From the NCBI GenBank assembly GCA_937938065.1, contig CALDBH010000009.1, positions 1 to 29,742 on the forward strand: a stretch of DNA of 29,742 bases, given 5' to 3'. This DNA comes from an uncultured Sulfurovum sp. GTDB taxonomy: Bacteria > Campylobacterota > Campylobacteria > Campylobacterales > Sulfurovaceae. Shown piece after piece: positions 8,054-16,386 of this stretch; within the stretch, counting starts at the first letter, position 1; every line of letters begins with the position of its first letter. The notes under the pieces are model-generated. The model did no database searches. It was not told the origin of the DNA and saw nothing but the letters and a program-made list of their open reading frames with translations. Both the position numbers and the translations under genes were made by a program.

Positions 8054-8773
8054 TTGAATAAACACCTAAAAGAGCTCATCGAGCTTTCAAAAAATGACAA
8101 AGCTATAGACAGTTACACGCCTCAACTTGAAGCGGCAAATAAAAAAGTAGCAAAAGTAGAAAAGAAGATCAAAGCAGCACAATCTGAACTTGATACATTG
8201 AATGCAAGTATCGTTGAGAATGATGCAAGAGTAAAGACATTTGAAGAACAACTCACAATGCTGAATGAGCAATTGGCTTCAAATGCAAAAAAGTCTAAAG
8301 ATATCACAACAGAAAAAGAGATGAAAGCACTCTCTTTGGAAGAAGATATCGCTAAAGAAAAGATGACTTTTGCAAACGAAGAGATAGAAAGACTTCAAAA
8401 CATCAATGAAACGACAAAAGCACTTTTAGATGAAGCAAGTGAAAAAGTAGAAACACTTACAGCAGAGTATACATCGATCAATGAAGTGGTAACTGTAGAA
8501 AGAGCAGAGATCGAAAAAAGCAAGGGTGAACTTTTTGTTGAAAGAGAAAAACTCAGTAGAAACATTGAACAAAAGGTACTTGCATTTTATGAGAAGATCC
8601 GTATTTGGGCAGGCAATACAGCGGTTGTTCCTGTTAAAAAACAAGCATGTTACGGATGTTACATGAAACTCAATGACAAAACGTACTCAGAAGTAATTAA
8701 AGGCGATGAGATCTGTAATTGTCCTCACTGTGGTAGAATTCTCTATATAGAGAGTGTTACAGAAGAAGCATAA
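8054..8773 (+). CDS. Coiled-coil zinc-ribbon protein, FlgZ/HP0958-like
   Basis: A 239-residue protein made of a long charged coiled coil (about 15-180) and a C-terminal C4 zinc ribbon: CYGC at 199-202 and CPHC at 223-226, with an extra Cys221. This architecture and its place between nif3 and waaA match H. pylori HP0958 (FlgZ), which stabilises RpoN and affects flagellin mRNA. Relatives in non-motile bacteria imply a broader role. The start is TTG at 8054 with AAAAGGA upstream; there is no ATG alternative. A weak TATAAA-like box near 8000 may give it an extra promoter. Ortholog family is likely; cellular role here is unknown. Confidence 0.82.
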   Translation: MNKHLKELIELSKNDKAIDSYTPQLEAANKKVAKVEKKIKAAQSELDTLNASIVENDARVKTFEEQLTMLNEQLASNAKKSKDITTEKEMKALSLEEDIAKEKMTFANEEIERLQNINETTKALLDEASEKVETLTAEYTSINEVVTVERAEIEKSKGELFVEREKLSRNIEQKVLAFYEKIRIWAGNTAVVPVKKQACYGCYMKLNDKTYSEVIKGDEICNCPHCGRILYIESVTEEA

Positions 8774-8783
8774 GTGATGCACT

Positions 8784-9953
8784 ATGGAGAAATTTTTCTT
8801 TTTTCTCTATAGTCTTTTTTCTTTTTCCCTTTATGTTATTGCCCTTCCTTTTTTAGCCTTATTCTCCTTTAAAACAAAATATAAAGACTCACTTCCCGCA
8901 AGATTTTTCTTATGGAACAACAAGCCTTTAAAGCCTCATGGTATCTGGTTTCACTCTTGTAGTTTTGGAGAAGCAAAAGCTATTAAAACTTTAGTGGATG
9001 CATTGCCGCAAGAGAGTTTACGAATGAGTACAACAACGCATACGGGGTTTAAAGTGATAGGGGAGTACACGCAAGAGAGCAGATATTTGCCTTTTGAACC
9101 TCTGCTTTTTGGATGGTTGAAACCGCAAAAGGCATTGGTGGTGATGGAGGCCGAGTTTTGGTATCTTCTTTTTGCATTGGCACAGAGCAGAGGGGCTAAA
9201 ACCTTACTGATCAATGCACGTATGAGTGACAGGTCTTTTCCCAGGTATGAAAAGATAGGATGGCTCTACAGACAGATCTTTAAGCATATAGATGAAGTGT
9301 ACGCACAAACAGCTAAAGACAAAGAACGTTTAGAGTCTCTGGGTGCTAAAAATGTAGTTGTCACGGGTAACATCAAATTGGCGCATTTGCCTGCTGTGAC
9401 CAAAGAACTCAAAAAGCCTTCAAGTTTGGTTGTATGTGGAGCAAGTACGCATGAAGGAGAAGAAGCACTGATCCTGGATGCATTTGCTGCATTTAAAAAA
9501 GAACATCCTGAAGCAGTTTTACTTTTAGTGCCACGTCATCCCGAACGTTTTGACAAAGTAGCTAAAATGACGGAAGATTTTGCTGATGAATATCATTGTA
9601 CTACACAACGTTATTCTCAAAATGAAGTGTTAAGTTCTGATATTGTTTTAGTAGATACTTTGGGTGAACTGGTCAATATGTATGCGATCAGTGACATCGT
9701 CATACTTGGCGGTGCCTTTGAACCCATAGGCGGGCACAATGCAGCGGAGGCAGCGCAGTTTGGAAGTAAGATCATCTCAGGGAAACACTACTTCAATCAA
9801 AAAGATATTTTTGATGCCATTGAAGGTATAGCAGTAGTAGAAGCATCAAATCTTTCAAGAAGATTGCTACAGCATGGATTACTGAAACCTACCGAGATAA
9901 AAAGTAAGAGTGACATCGCAGTCATCACAGAGAGCTTAAAGAGTGTTTTATAA
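8784..9953 (+). CDS. waaA: 3-deoxy-D-manno-octulosonic acid (Kdo) transferase
   Basis: A membrane-anchored GT-B glycosyltransferase that adds Kdo from CMP-Kdo to lipid A precursor at the inner membrane. The N-terminus is a hydrophobic anchor (about 3-28). SCSFGEAKA carries the expected catalytic Glu, followed by TTTHTGFKV, EAEFWYLL, INARMSDRSF, LVPRHPERF and GGAFEPIGGHNAAEAA, the nucleotide-sugar binding region. Length 389 is slightly short of the E. coli enzyme. It begins 10 nt after the zinc-ribbon gene and ends inside the next gene, so it belongs to the same operon. The product indicates an LPS or lipooligosaccharide outer membrane. Confidence 0.95.
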   Translation: MEKFFFFLYSLFSFSLYVIALPFLALFSFKTKYKDSLPARFFLWNNKPLKPHGIWFHSCSFGEAKAIKTLVDALPQESLRMSTTTHTGFKVIGEYTQESRYLPFEPLLFGWLKPQKALVVMEAEFWYLLFALAQSRGAKTLLINARMSDRSFPRYEKIGWLYRQIFKHIDEVYAQTAKDKERLESLGAKNVVVTGNIKLAHLPAVTKELKKPSSLVVCGASTHEGEEALILDAFAAFKKEHPEAVLLLVPRHPERFDKVAKMTEDFADEYHCTTQRYSQNEVLSSDIVLVDTLGELVNMYAISDIVILGGAFEPIGGHNAAEAAQFGSKIISGKHYFNQKDIFDAIEGIAVVEASNLSRRLLQHGLLKPTEIKSKSDIAVITESLKSVL

Positions 9954-10236
9954 CATAGAAGACGTAACAGTCAGTCTACGTATTAAAGCACAGCCAAATG
10001 CCAGCAAAAGCGAGTTTTGTGAAGCCTATGGTGATGATGCTATCAAGATACGAATTAAAGCACCGGCTGTAGAAGGTGCAGCGAACAAAGAGTTAGTAAA
10101 ATTTCTTGCAAAAAGTTTTAAAGTCTCAAAAAGTGATATACTTTTTAAAACTGGACAAAACAGCAAGATTAAAATAGTGGCATTCCCACTGAATGATAAA
10201 TTTAAAGATTGGATAGAAGAAAATGGCTACAGATAA
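9943..10236 (+). CDS. DUF167/YggU-family protein
   Basis: A 97-residue small alpha/beta protein of the DUF167 family (YggU in E. coli), function unknown. Recognisable features are SLRIKAQPNASKSEF, IKIRIKAPAVEGAANKELVKFLA, and a final lysine-rich strand. The start is GTG at 9943, overlapping the waaA stop by 11 nt. The 3' end overlaps the next gene by 14 nt, so it is translationally sandwiched between waaA and a pseudouridine synthase. Confidence 0.85.
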   Translation: MFYNIEDVTVSLRIKAQPNASKSEFCEAYGDDAIKIRIKAPAVEGAANKELVKFLAKSFKVSKSDILFKTGQNSKIKIVAFPLNDKFKDWIEENGYR

Positions 10237-10960
10237 AGCATATAAAGTCCTTGCACTGGCACAGGATATTTCAAACAACAAAGCAAAAGAGCTGATAGAC
10301 AGAGGACTTGTCTACGTGGAAGATAAAAAAGTAAAGATCGCAAGAGCTGAGATAAGTACAGATACCATCTTTCGTATCGAATACCCTGAAGATATAGAGA
10401 TACTCTACGAAGATGAAGATATCATTGCTGTAAACAAACCGGCACAAGTTGACAGCTATGAGATTCAAGATTCCATAGCAGGTGCAGAACTGCTGCACAG
10501 ACTCGATAGAGATACATCAGGTGTACTGCTATTAGGAAAAAACAGAGCGTTTATAGAACGTGCCATTAAAGAGTTTAAGAACCGTAATGTAGAAAAACAT
10601 TATGTGGCATGGATCGAGGGTGTGCTTTATGAAAAAGTGGAGATAGACGAACCTATTTTTACGGTCAAGAAAGGTAAAGCATTTTCCATGATAGACCCGG
10701 TACGTGGTAAAAAAGCACATACCATAGTAAAACCCGAAGAGGTACAAGGTAAGAAATCCAAAGTGAACATAGAGATCACAACAGGAAGAACACACCAGAT
10801 CCGTGTACACCTTGCACACATAGGACATCCTATAGTAGGTGACGAACAGTATGGAAGCCGTACACAATCAAAACGTATCCTTTTGCACTCTGCTAAAATG
10901 AAAATTCTTGATTATGAGTTTAATGCAACAGAGCCGAAAGATATCGCGAGATATAAGTAA
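10223..10960 (+). CDS. RluA-family 23S rRNA/tRNA pseudouridine synthase
   Basis: A 245-residue RluA-type synthase that isomerises uridine to pseudouridine. An S4-like RNA-binding segment occupies the first 60 residues. The catalytic motif HRLDRDTSG has its Asp in the middle, and GRTHQIRVHLAHIGHPIVGD follows in the last third. The family is secure; the target site (RluC-, RluD- or another type) cannot be read from sequence alone. H. pylori and C. jejuni have such a gene next to waaA. It overlaps DUF167 by 14 nt and is the last gene of the long operon before a new promoter for ffh. Confidence 0.92.
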   Translation: MATDKAYKVLALAQDISNNKAKELIDRGLVYVEDKKVKIARAEISTDTIFRIEYPEDIEILYEDEDIIAVNKPAQVDSYEIQDSIAGAELLHRLDRDTSGVLLLGKNRAFIERAIKEFKNRNVEKHYVAWIEGVLYEKVEIDEPIFTVKKGKAFSMIDPVRGKKAHTIVKPEEVQGKKSKVNIEITTGRTHQIRVHLAHIGHPIVGDEQYGSRTQSKRILLHSAKMKILDYEFNATEPKDIARYK

Positions 10961-10968
10961 ATCTTAGA

Positions 10969-10974
10969 TAAAAT
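10969..10974 (+). promoter_or_regulatory. Probable ffh -10 box (TAAAAT)
   Basis: TAAAAT in an AT-rich context lies 43 nt before the ffh ATG, leaving a leader with a good AGGTAGGA ribosome site. The same GGTAAAATCGC/GATAAAATCGC style occurs upstream of rpsP. Confidence 0.4.
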
Positions 10975-11017
10975 CGCAACATTATATTGAGAAAATAGAG
11001 AAGAAATAAGGTAGGAA

Positions 11018-12376
11018 ATGTTTGATACTTTAACCGACAGTTTTAAAAATGCTATAGGAAAAATTCGTTTTCATGATGATGAAAAGGCACTTAAAAAGGC
11101 AACTGCAGAACTTAAAAAATCACTGCTTAAAGCGGATGTTCATCATAAAGTAGTAAAAGATCTCATCACTTCAGTAGAGCTTGAGACGAAGCAACATGGA
11201 GTAGGTAAGGATAACTTCCTCAAAGCACTTCAAGATAAATTAACAGAGATTCTTACCATAGAAGGTGCACCAAAAGGGTTTACCTTTGCATCTAAACCGC
11301 CAACTGTTGTACTGATGATCGGTTTACAGGGGTCGGGTAAAACAACGACTACCGGTAAACTAGCGTATTTCCTTAAAGAGCAGAAAAAGAAAAAAGTACT
11401 TGTTATTGCAGCTGACCTGCAAAGACTTGCTGCGGTAGAACAGCTCAGACAGATTACTGCCGGTATAGAAGTAGAACTTGTAGCAGATGAGAGTGCTACC
11501 CCTACGCAAATAGTAAAACGCGGTCTTGAAAAGGCAGAGAAAGAACTTTATGATGTAGTTCTTATAGATACAGCCGGACGTTTGGCAATTGATGATGCAC
11601 TGATGGATGAACTCGCAGAGGTTAAACAAGTTGCTAACCCCGATGAACTGTTTTATGTAGCTGATGCAATGACAGGTCAGGATGCTGTGAGAACAGCACA
11701 AACCTTTAAAGAGAAGATAGGCATCACAGGTGTCGTACTTTCCAAGTTTGATGGGGACTCCAAAGGTGGGGTGGCACTTGGGCTTACTCAACAGGTTGGC
11801 GTACCACTTCGTTTCATTGGTGCAGGTGAAAAAATGCCTGATCTTGAACAGTTTATTTCAGACAGAATTGTAAGCCGTTTAATGGGTGCGGGAGATGTTG
11901 AATCACTTGCAGAAAAAGCGGCAGCTGCCATAGACCCTAAAGAAGCAAAGAAGTTTACACAGAAGATCAAAAAAGGTCAGTTCAATTTCAATGACTTCTT
12001 GTCACAAATGGAGCAGATGAAAAAGCTTGGAAGCATGAAGTCCATCATGGGCATGATCCCTGGAATGGGTAACATGGCTAAACAGATAGGTGATATGGAT
12101 TTGGAAAACTCCGATGAGATCAAGATGATCAAAGCGATGGTTTCTTCTATGACACCTAAAGAGAGAGAAGACCCGGATCTGCTCACCAACACACGTAAAA
12201 GACGTTTGGCAGCAGGTGCTGGACTTGACCAGGTACAGGTAAACCGTGTACTTAAGCAGTTTAAAAATGCTGCAAAGATGGCGAAAAAGATGTCAGGCAA
12301 AGGCGGCATGAAACAAATGCAAGACATGATGGCACAGATGCAAGGCGGTGGTGGTTTCCCTGGTATGCCACGCTAA
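11018..12376 (+). CDS. ffh: Signal recognition particle GTPase Ffh
   Basis: Binds 4.5S RNA and nascent signal sequences and delivers ribosomes to FtsY at the membrane. The 452 residues carry an N domain (1-90), the G domain with GLQGSGKTTTTGKLA, DTAGR and SKFDGDSKGG, and a methionine-rich M domain ending in MQGGGGFPGMPR. The RNA-binding region TRKRRLAAGAG is present. It lies upstream of the rpsP operon in the order also seen in C. jejuni. The 234-nt gap to rpsP contains a separate promoter. No abnormalities. Confidence 0.98.
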   Translation: MFDTLTDSFKNAIGKIRFHDDEKALKKATAELKKSLLKADVHHKVVKDLITSVELETKQHGVGKDNFLKALQDKLTEILTIEGAPKGFTFASKPPTVVLMIGLQGSGKTTTTGKLAYFLKEQKKKKVLVIAADLQRLAAVEQLRQITAGIEVELVADESATPTQIVKRGLEKAEKELYDVVLIDTAGRLAIDDALMDELAEVKQVANPDELFYVADAMTGQDAVRTAQTFKEKIGITGVVLSKFDGDSKGGVALGLTQQVGVPLRFIGAGEKMPDLEQFISDRIVSRLMGAGDVESLAEKAAAAIDPKEAKKFTQKIKKGQFNFNDFLSQMEQMKKLGSMKSIMGMIPGMGNMAKQIGDMDLENSDEIKMIKAMVSSMTPKEREDPDLLTNTRKRRLAAGAGLDQVQVNRVLKQFKNAAKMAKKMSGKGGMKQMQDMMAQMQGGGGFPGMPR

Positions 12377-12469
12377 GATCTGATGGGCTTCTGTATGAAG
12401 CATATACAACTACTACCCTGATACGTGAGAGAACCATAGAGTTTAATAAAATCTTTATAAATTTTATGG

Positions 12470-12475
12470 TAAAAT
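12470..12475 (+). promoter_or_regulatory. rpsP operon promoter and long leader
   Basis: TAAAAT at 12470-12475 in a TATGG-extended context would start transcription near 12482, leaving about 128 nt of leader before rpsP. The leader contains a weak hairpin (AATGC/GCATT around 12552-12583) and no obvious coding sequence. Nearer ffh, GCTTC/GAAGC arms at 12387-12401 form a small hairpin without a T-run. The leader could host autoregulation by a ribosomal protein, but I recognise no known motif. Confidence 0.4.
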
Positions 12476-12610
12476 CGCGTTCCAAAAGAATTTATGAAGT
12501 GTTGATGAGTGTTTTAGTCATTAAAAAACAGTTGTCAGTACTTGTTACGAAAATGCATAGCTTTCCTCAAGATAAGCATTAAAACAAATGAAAAAACAAA
12601 AGGATACAAT

Positions 12611-12841
12611 ATGACAATGATCAGAATGACAAGAATGGGTAGAAAGAAAAAGCCATTTTATAGAATCGTAGTAACAGATAGCAGAAAAAGAAGAGATGGT
12701 GGTTGGATCGAATCAATTGGTCACTATAACCCAGTAAGTGTAAACAAAGATCTTACTCTTGATGAAGAGAGATTGAACTACTGGTTAAGTGTTGGTGCAC
12801 AAATGAGCCCAACAGTAAAAAGACTAGCAGGTAAAAAATAG
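12611..12841 (+). CDS. rpsP: 30S ribosomal protein bS16
   Basis: A 76-residue small-subunit protein. The start is placed at 12611, not upstream, because AAAAGGA lies just before it and [20 protein letters not shown] aligns position by position with E. coli S16. [20 protein letters not shown] is diagnostic. The reading frame is open back to 12542, but that extension has no family support. First gene of the rpsP-khpA-rimM-trmD-rplS operon, 5 nt before khpA. Confidence 0.97.
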   Translation: MTMIRMTRMGRKKKPFYRIVVTDSRKRRDGGWIESIGHYNPVSVNKDLTLDEERLNYWLSVGAQMSPTVKRLAGKK

Positions 12842-12846
12842 TTCTA

Positions 12847-13089
12847 ATGGTTAAAAACTTCTTGCTCTCATATACCAAGCTTTTGGTAAACAACCCTGAA
12901 GATATCTCCATAGAGATCGCAGAGGTTGGTGAGGGTTTCGATGAGATTACCATCTTCGCAAACAGTGAAGATATAGGTAAACTTATCGGTAAAGAAGGAA
13001 GAATGATCAATTCTATCAAAACAGTCATCTCCGGCTGTAAAGCAAAAGGCGGTAAAAACTACCGCGTTAATGTAAAAGCTTCAGAGTAA
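12847..13089 (+). CDS. khpA: KH-domain RNA-binding protein KhpA
   Basis: An 80-residue single KH-domain protein. The nucleic-acid-binding GxxG loop is visible in IGKLIGKEGRMINSIKTVI. Homologs lie between rpsP and rimM in many bacteria, and in Gram-positives KhpA pairs with KhpB to bind RNA. The role in Campylobacterota is not established. It is separated from rpsP by 5 nt and from rimM by 7 nt. Confidence 0.93.
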   Translation: MVKNFLLSYTKLLVNNPEDISIEIAEVGEGFDEITIFANSEDIGKLIGKEGRMINSIKTVISGCKAKGGKNYRVNVKASE

Positions 13090-13096
13090 CAACTTT

Positions 13097-13624
13097 ATGT
13101 CTAATGACGATTCTCTTATCGCTCAAATAGGGCGTACTATTGGACTTTGGGGCGATCTCAAATTTCATCTTCATACAGATTTTCCAGAACAGTTTAAAAT
13201 AGGTAATACCTATAAAAGTAACCGTGGCGATCTTACTATCGCAGATATCAATTTTACGCGTGGGACTATTCGTTTTACAGGGTATGAAAGTATTGATTCT
13301 GCAAAAAAGTTGACCAATACCAAACTTTTTGCCAATGAAGAACAAACAAAAGAAAATTGTGAATTGGGTGAAGGACAGCACTTTTGGTTTGATGTGATCG
13401 GTTGTACAGTCAAACAGGATGATGAAGTGCTAGGTAGTGTAGATGACATACAACGTATGGCAGATACTGATTATCTTTCTGTGACAACAGATGAGCATTT
13501 GGTTGAAGCAGGCTTGTCTAAGAACTTTTTACTCCCTTACATAGAACGTTACATTATCAAAGTAGATACAGAAGAAAAAATAGTCTATACAAAAGACGCT
13601 AAAGACATTTTAGAGGCTAGTTAA
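13097..13624 (+). CDS. rimM: Ribosome maturation factor RimM
   Basis: A 175-residue 30S assembly factor that interacts with uS19. The N-terminal IAQIGRTIGLWGDLKFHLHTDFP matches the RimM beta-barrel opening (consensus GRIGRPHGLRGEVKV-like), and the C-terminal PRC-barrel half contains FWFDVIGCTV and LLPYIERYIIKVD. Placement between khpA and trmD is the standard bacterial order. The N-terminal half is more divergent than the rest. It ends 4 nt before trmD. Confidence 0.95.
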   Translation: MSNDDSLIAQIGRTIGLWGDLKFHLHTDFPEQFKIGNTYKSNRGDLTIADINFTRGTIRFTGYESIDSAKKLTNTKLFANEEQTKENCELGEGQHFWFDVIGCTVKQDDEVLGSVDDIQRMADTDYLSVTTDEHLVEAGLSKNFLLPYIERYIIKVDTEEKIVYTKDAKDILEAS

Positions 13625-13628
13625 TACT

Positions 13629-14324
13629 ATGCATTTCTCTTTCGTTACACTTTTTCCCGATCTTATCAAAGGGTACTTTTCTGAGAGTATCTTAAAACGT
13701 GCCATCGAAGATGAAAAGATCTCTATAGATTTTTACAATCCACGTGATTTTACTACCGATAAACACAACCGTGTCGATGCACCGATGATAGGTGGAGGAG
13801 CAGGTATGCTTATGACTCCACAACCTTTGATGGATACACTTCATAAAGTAAGAGAGACATCCCCCAAAGCACATATAGTGTTTGTGTCTCCTGTAGCTAA
13901 ACCATTTACGCAAAACGATGCAAAACGTTTAGCCAAAAAAGAGCATATTGTGTTTGTTAGTGGACGTTATGAAGGGATAGATGAGCGAGTCATAGAAGCT
14001 CAGGCGGATGAACTTTTTTCTATAGGAGATTTCATTTTAACCGGTGGAGAACTGGCAAGTATGGTGGTTTGTGATGCTATTAGCCGTAATGTTGAAGCGG
14101 TATTGGGTAACAGTGATTCTTTAAGTATAGAGAGTTTTGAAGAATCACTTTTAGAAGCCCCTTCTTTTACGAAACCTAAAAATTATGAAAACAATGAAGT
14201 AGTTTCAGAATTTCTAAAGGGTAATCATAGTAAAATCACGGACTTAAAAAGAGGGCTTGCTTTGTGTAAAACAAAGTATTTTAGGCCAGACTTATACAAA
14301 AAAGGTATAACACATGAGAAATAA
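13629..14324 (+). CDS. trmD: tRNA (guanine37-N1)-methyltransferase
   Basis: Methylates G37 of tRNAs with S-adenosylmethionine, preventing +1 frameshifting. The 231 residues carry the SPOUT trefoil-knot motifs [13 protein letters not shown] and [12 protein letters not shown], with LEAPSFTKP after the knot. The N-terminal [16 protein letters not shown] and [11 protein letters not shown] are typical. Its 3' end overlaps rplS by 11 nt, giving tight coupling. Confidence 0.97.
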   Translation: MHFSFVTLFPDLIKGYFSESILKRAIEDEKISIDFYNPRDFTTDKHNRVDAPMIGGGAGMLMTPQPLMDTLHKVRETSPKAHIVFVSPVAKPFTQNDAKRLAKKEHIVFVSGRYEGIDERVIEAQADELFSIGDFILTGGELASMVVCDAISRNVEAVLGNSDSLSIESFEESLLEAPSFTKPKNYENNEVVSEFLKGNHSKITDLKRGLALCKTKYFRPDLYKKGITHEK

Positions 14325-14673
14325 ATATATTGAAAGCTTTGAACAAGCACAAGTTGAAAACAGAAACATTCCAGCATTCAGAGCAGGTGATACAGTAAGA
14401 GTAGCCGTAAGAATTAAAGAAGGTGAAAAGACAAGAGTTCAGAACTATGAGGGTCTTTGTATCGCAATCAGAGGTCAAGGAACTGGTAGAACATTCATGG
14501 TAAGAAAAATGGGTGCTAACTCTGTTGGTGTTGAGAGAATCTTCCCACTTTACTCAGACTCTATCGAAAGTATCGAAGTACTTAGAAGAGGTAGAATCAG
14601 AAGAGCTAAATTGTTCTATCTTAGAGAGCTTAAAGGTAAAGCAGCAAGAATCAAAGAACTCAGAAGAAAGTAA
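14314..14673 (+). CDS. rplS: 50S ribosomal protein bL19
   Basis: A 119-residue large-subunit protein at the 30S-50S interface. Characteristic segments are [35 protein letters not shown], and the C-terminal [20 protein letters not shown]. The ATG lies inside the trmD 3' end. Last gene of its operon; structured sequence follows. Confidence 0.98.
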   Translation: MRNKYIESFEQAQVENRNIPAFRAGDTVRVAVRIKEGEKTRVQNYEGLCIAIRGQGTGRTFMVRKMGANSVGVERIFPLYSDSIESIEVLRRGRIRRAKLFYLRELKGKAARIKELRRK

Positions 14674-14704
14674 TCTCTTTCTTTCTGCTTCACAGTATTT
14701 TCGA

Positions 14705-14774
14705 TTAAATGGACTCTGTTCCGTTTGGTCACTTACTATACAGTAAACTCCTGCTCTACACAAAATCCATTTAA
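14705..14774 (+). terminator. Possible extended stem-loop after rplS
   Basis: Outer arms TTAAATGGA at 14705-14713 and TCCATTTAA at 14766-14774 are perfectly complementary, and an inner hairpin TTACT/AGTAA lies at 14733-14746. No strong T-run follows, so intrinsic termination is doubtful. It may act in mRNA 3' end stability. Confidence 0.35.
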
Positions 14775-14850
14775 CCAAAACTACAATAAATCAAAAAAAA
14801 TATAAACTTTACTTATTTAGCGTTATCTATATTATTTTCTAATTAATCGC

Positions 14851-14856
14851 TATAAT
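14851..14856 (+). promoter_or_regulatory. -10 box for the membrane-protein pair
   Basis: A perfect TATAAT in a long AT-rich stretch lies 31 nt before the ATG at 14888. A TTAGGGAT ribosome site lies between. It indicates that the pair is transcribed separately from rplS. Confidence 0.55.
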
Positions 14857-14887
14857 ATTTTAAAATTTATTTAGGGATACCTTCATA

Positions 14888-15451
14888 ATGCTATCAACCA
14901 TAAAAAACAGACTACTTTCACTTTTACAACTTCTCCTTGTTATTACCTATATCATCTTTGAAGAGTTGATATGGGAAGGAATCGCTAAGCCTATTTATAA
15001 AGCTATACATGCACTTAAAATTCTTCAGAAGATGGAAGCAAAGTTGGAGACATTAAATCCTTCTGTTATTCTTCTTATATTTGTTGTTTTATTTGTTATT
15101 GTGGAGGCCGCAGGTATTTACGCGGGAATGTTATTTGTCAGTGGACAAGTGTTTATAGGTTTGGTTCTCTATATCTCTAAGATTCCGATAGCAGCATTTA
15201 CCTTTTGGCTCTTTAGAGTCACAGAAGATAAGCTTATGCAGTTTGGATGGTTTAAATGGCTGTACGACTGGATAATGAAAGCGATTGATTGGATTAAGTC
15301 TAGTGAGATACATCAGAAAACCATAGCATATTTGGCACAGATGAAGACACGTATTAAAGGTTTAAAAGAAAAATACTTTGCCAATAAAAGTCCTTTTATG
15401 GAAAAAATGAAACGGCTTTACAGAACCCTAAAAGAATCACTTCGAAAATAG
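14888..15451 (+). CDS. Unrecognised membrane protein, first of a pair
   Basis: I do not recognise this 187-residue protein. An N-terminal hydrophobic helix (about 8-25) is followed by a short amphipathic region, then two strongly hydrophobic segments (about 59-80 and 82-107). The C-terminal 75 residues are soluble, rich in Trp, Lys and Arg, and predicted mostly helical, so they probably lie in the cytoplasm. It has its own TATAAT promoter. The next gene begins 8 nt after its stop and has similar character, so the two products may form a complex. No catalytic motif is seen. Confidence 0.8.
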   Translation: MLSTIKNRLLSLLQLLLVITYIIFEELIWEGIAKPIYKAIHALKILQKMEAKLETLNPSVILLIFVVLFVIVEAAGIYAGMLFVSGQVFIGLVLYISKIPIAAFTFWLFRVTEDKLMQFGWFKWLYDWIMKAIDWIKSSEIHQKTIAYLAQMKTRIKGLKEKYFANKSPFMEKMKRLYRTLKESLRK

Positions 15452-15459
15452 ATTTACAG

Positions 15460-16383
15460 ATGAAAAAACGACTTCTTTTATGGATAGTACTTCTACTTCT
15501 TGTTAGTATTATGATCGTATTCAGCAACGAGGAGAGTCGTGCTTTTGTAGTAGCATTATTTTTTAGAATAGTGTTTTTTATAAAGAAAAATCTTTTTGCA
15601 CTTTTGGCTGCATTTTTTCTTGTGAAGGGAAAGTTCATTTTGAAACTTTTCCTTAAAAAGCTTCTACTTCTTTCTGCTACAGGTTTGGGAAAACGTTATG
15701 TGGTGGAAAAGGTGGTGATGGGAAATGTTAAAACACATTTCTTGGATCATCTCTCAAATGATATAAGAAGAGTGGTACAACATGCAAAAAAGAACTTCAA
15801 AAACTTTCCTTTAGTCAAAAAAATCATGACTGTTTTTGCTTTTCTTGGTTCATTGGTGTTCATTGGCAAGTTTATGGGTGGGATGCTTGCGGTAAAAGTT
15901 TTTGTTGCAAAAGTATGGAGTTTTTTACTGGCAATCTTTCTCAAAGTTGGTTCAGCGGTCGTCTATTTCTTTACGGATTATTTATGGGGAAGTTGGCTTG
16001 CCCCTATTGTCGAAGTCATCATCTTTACGTGGCTACTGTCATGGATGGAAAAGGTGCCATTTTTGGCCAAAGGGTTACGCAAGATATATGCATTTTTTGT
16101 ATTTCTGTTTGGTTGGATGGAATATTATGTGGAAAAGGTATTTCATATACCGGTGAAAAGCTTTTTACAGTGGCTGGTTAAAAAGATACAAAAGAGTATC
16201 TATCACTTCATAGGGTATGAACGGGTCTCATTATGGAAAAGAGTGAAGCAAAACAGAACACTCAACCCAAGCATGCATACGAGACTTATAGATAAGCGTA
16301 AAAAGAGAATGCAAGAAAAGAAAGAACGTACTTACGTTTCTCCACGAAGAATGTTAGTAGAAAAGAGAAAGAGCCAAAAGTAG
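15460..16383 (+). CDS. Unrecognised multi-pass basic membrane protein, second of a pair
   Basis: A 307-residue protein I do not recognise. Hydrophobic segments appear at about 5-22, 27-50, 124-145, 150-172 and 182-200, and near 210-222. The last 60 residues are extremely rich in Lys and Arg (KRKKRMQEKKER and similar), suggesting contact with membrane phospholipid or nucleic acid. The start ATG follows the partner gene after 8 nt. It converges on the heme-protein gene with only 3 nt between stops, leaving no room for a terminator. It resembles its partner in composition, and remote homology between the two is possible but not evident by eye. Confidence 0.8.
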   Translation: MKKRLLLWIVLLLLVSIMIVFSNEESRAFVVALFFRIVFFIKKNLFALLAAFFLVKGKFILKLFLKKLLLLSATGLGKRYVVEKVVMGNVKTHFLDHLSNDIRRVVQHAKKNFKNFPLVKKIMTVFAFLGSLVFIGKFMGGMLAVKVFVAKVWSFLLAIFLKVGSAVVYFFTDYLWGSWLAPIVEVIIFTWLLSWMEKVPFLAKGLRKIYAFFVFLFGWMEYYVEKVFHIPVKSFLQWLVKKIQKSIYHFIGYERVSLWKRVKQNRTLNPSMHTRLIDKRKKRMQEKKERTYVSPRRMLVEKRKSQK

Positions 16384-16386
16384 TTC

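Noticed and set aside
10532..10867. Minus-strand open frames inside the RluA-family gene
   Set aside because: Cys/Phe/Tyr-rich translations typical of antisense frames; the plus strand has clear catalytic motifs.
11360..11791. 143-codon minus-strand frame inside ffh
   Set aside because: Antisense shadow of the G domain without family resemblance.
12542..12610. Longer rpsP start at 12542
   Set aside because: The extra 23 residues have no match in S16, and a strong ribosome site precedes the ATG at 12611.
15902..16181. Overlapping plus-strand frames in the second membrane-protein gene
   Set aside because: They have no ribosome site and arise from the low-complexity codon pattern of the main frame.
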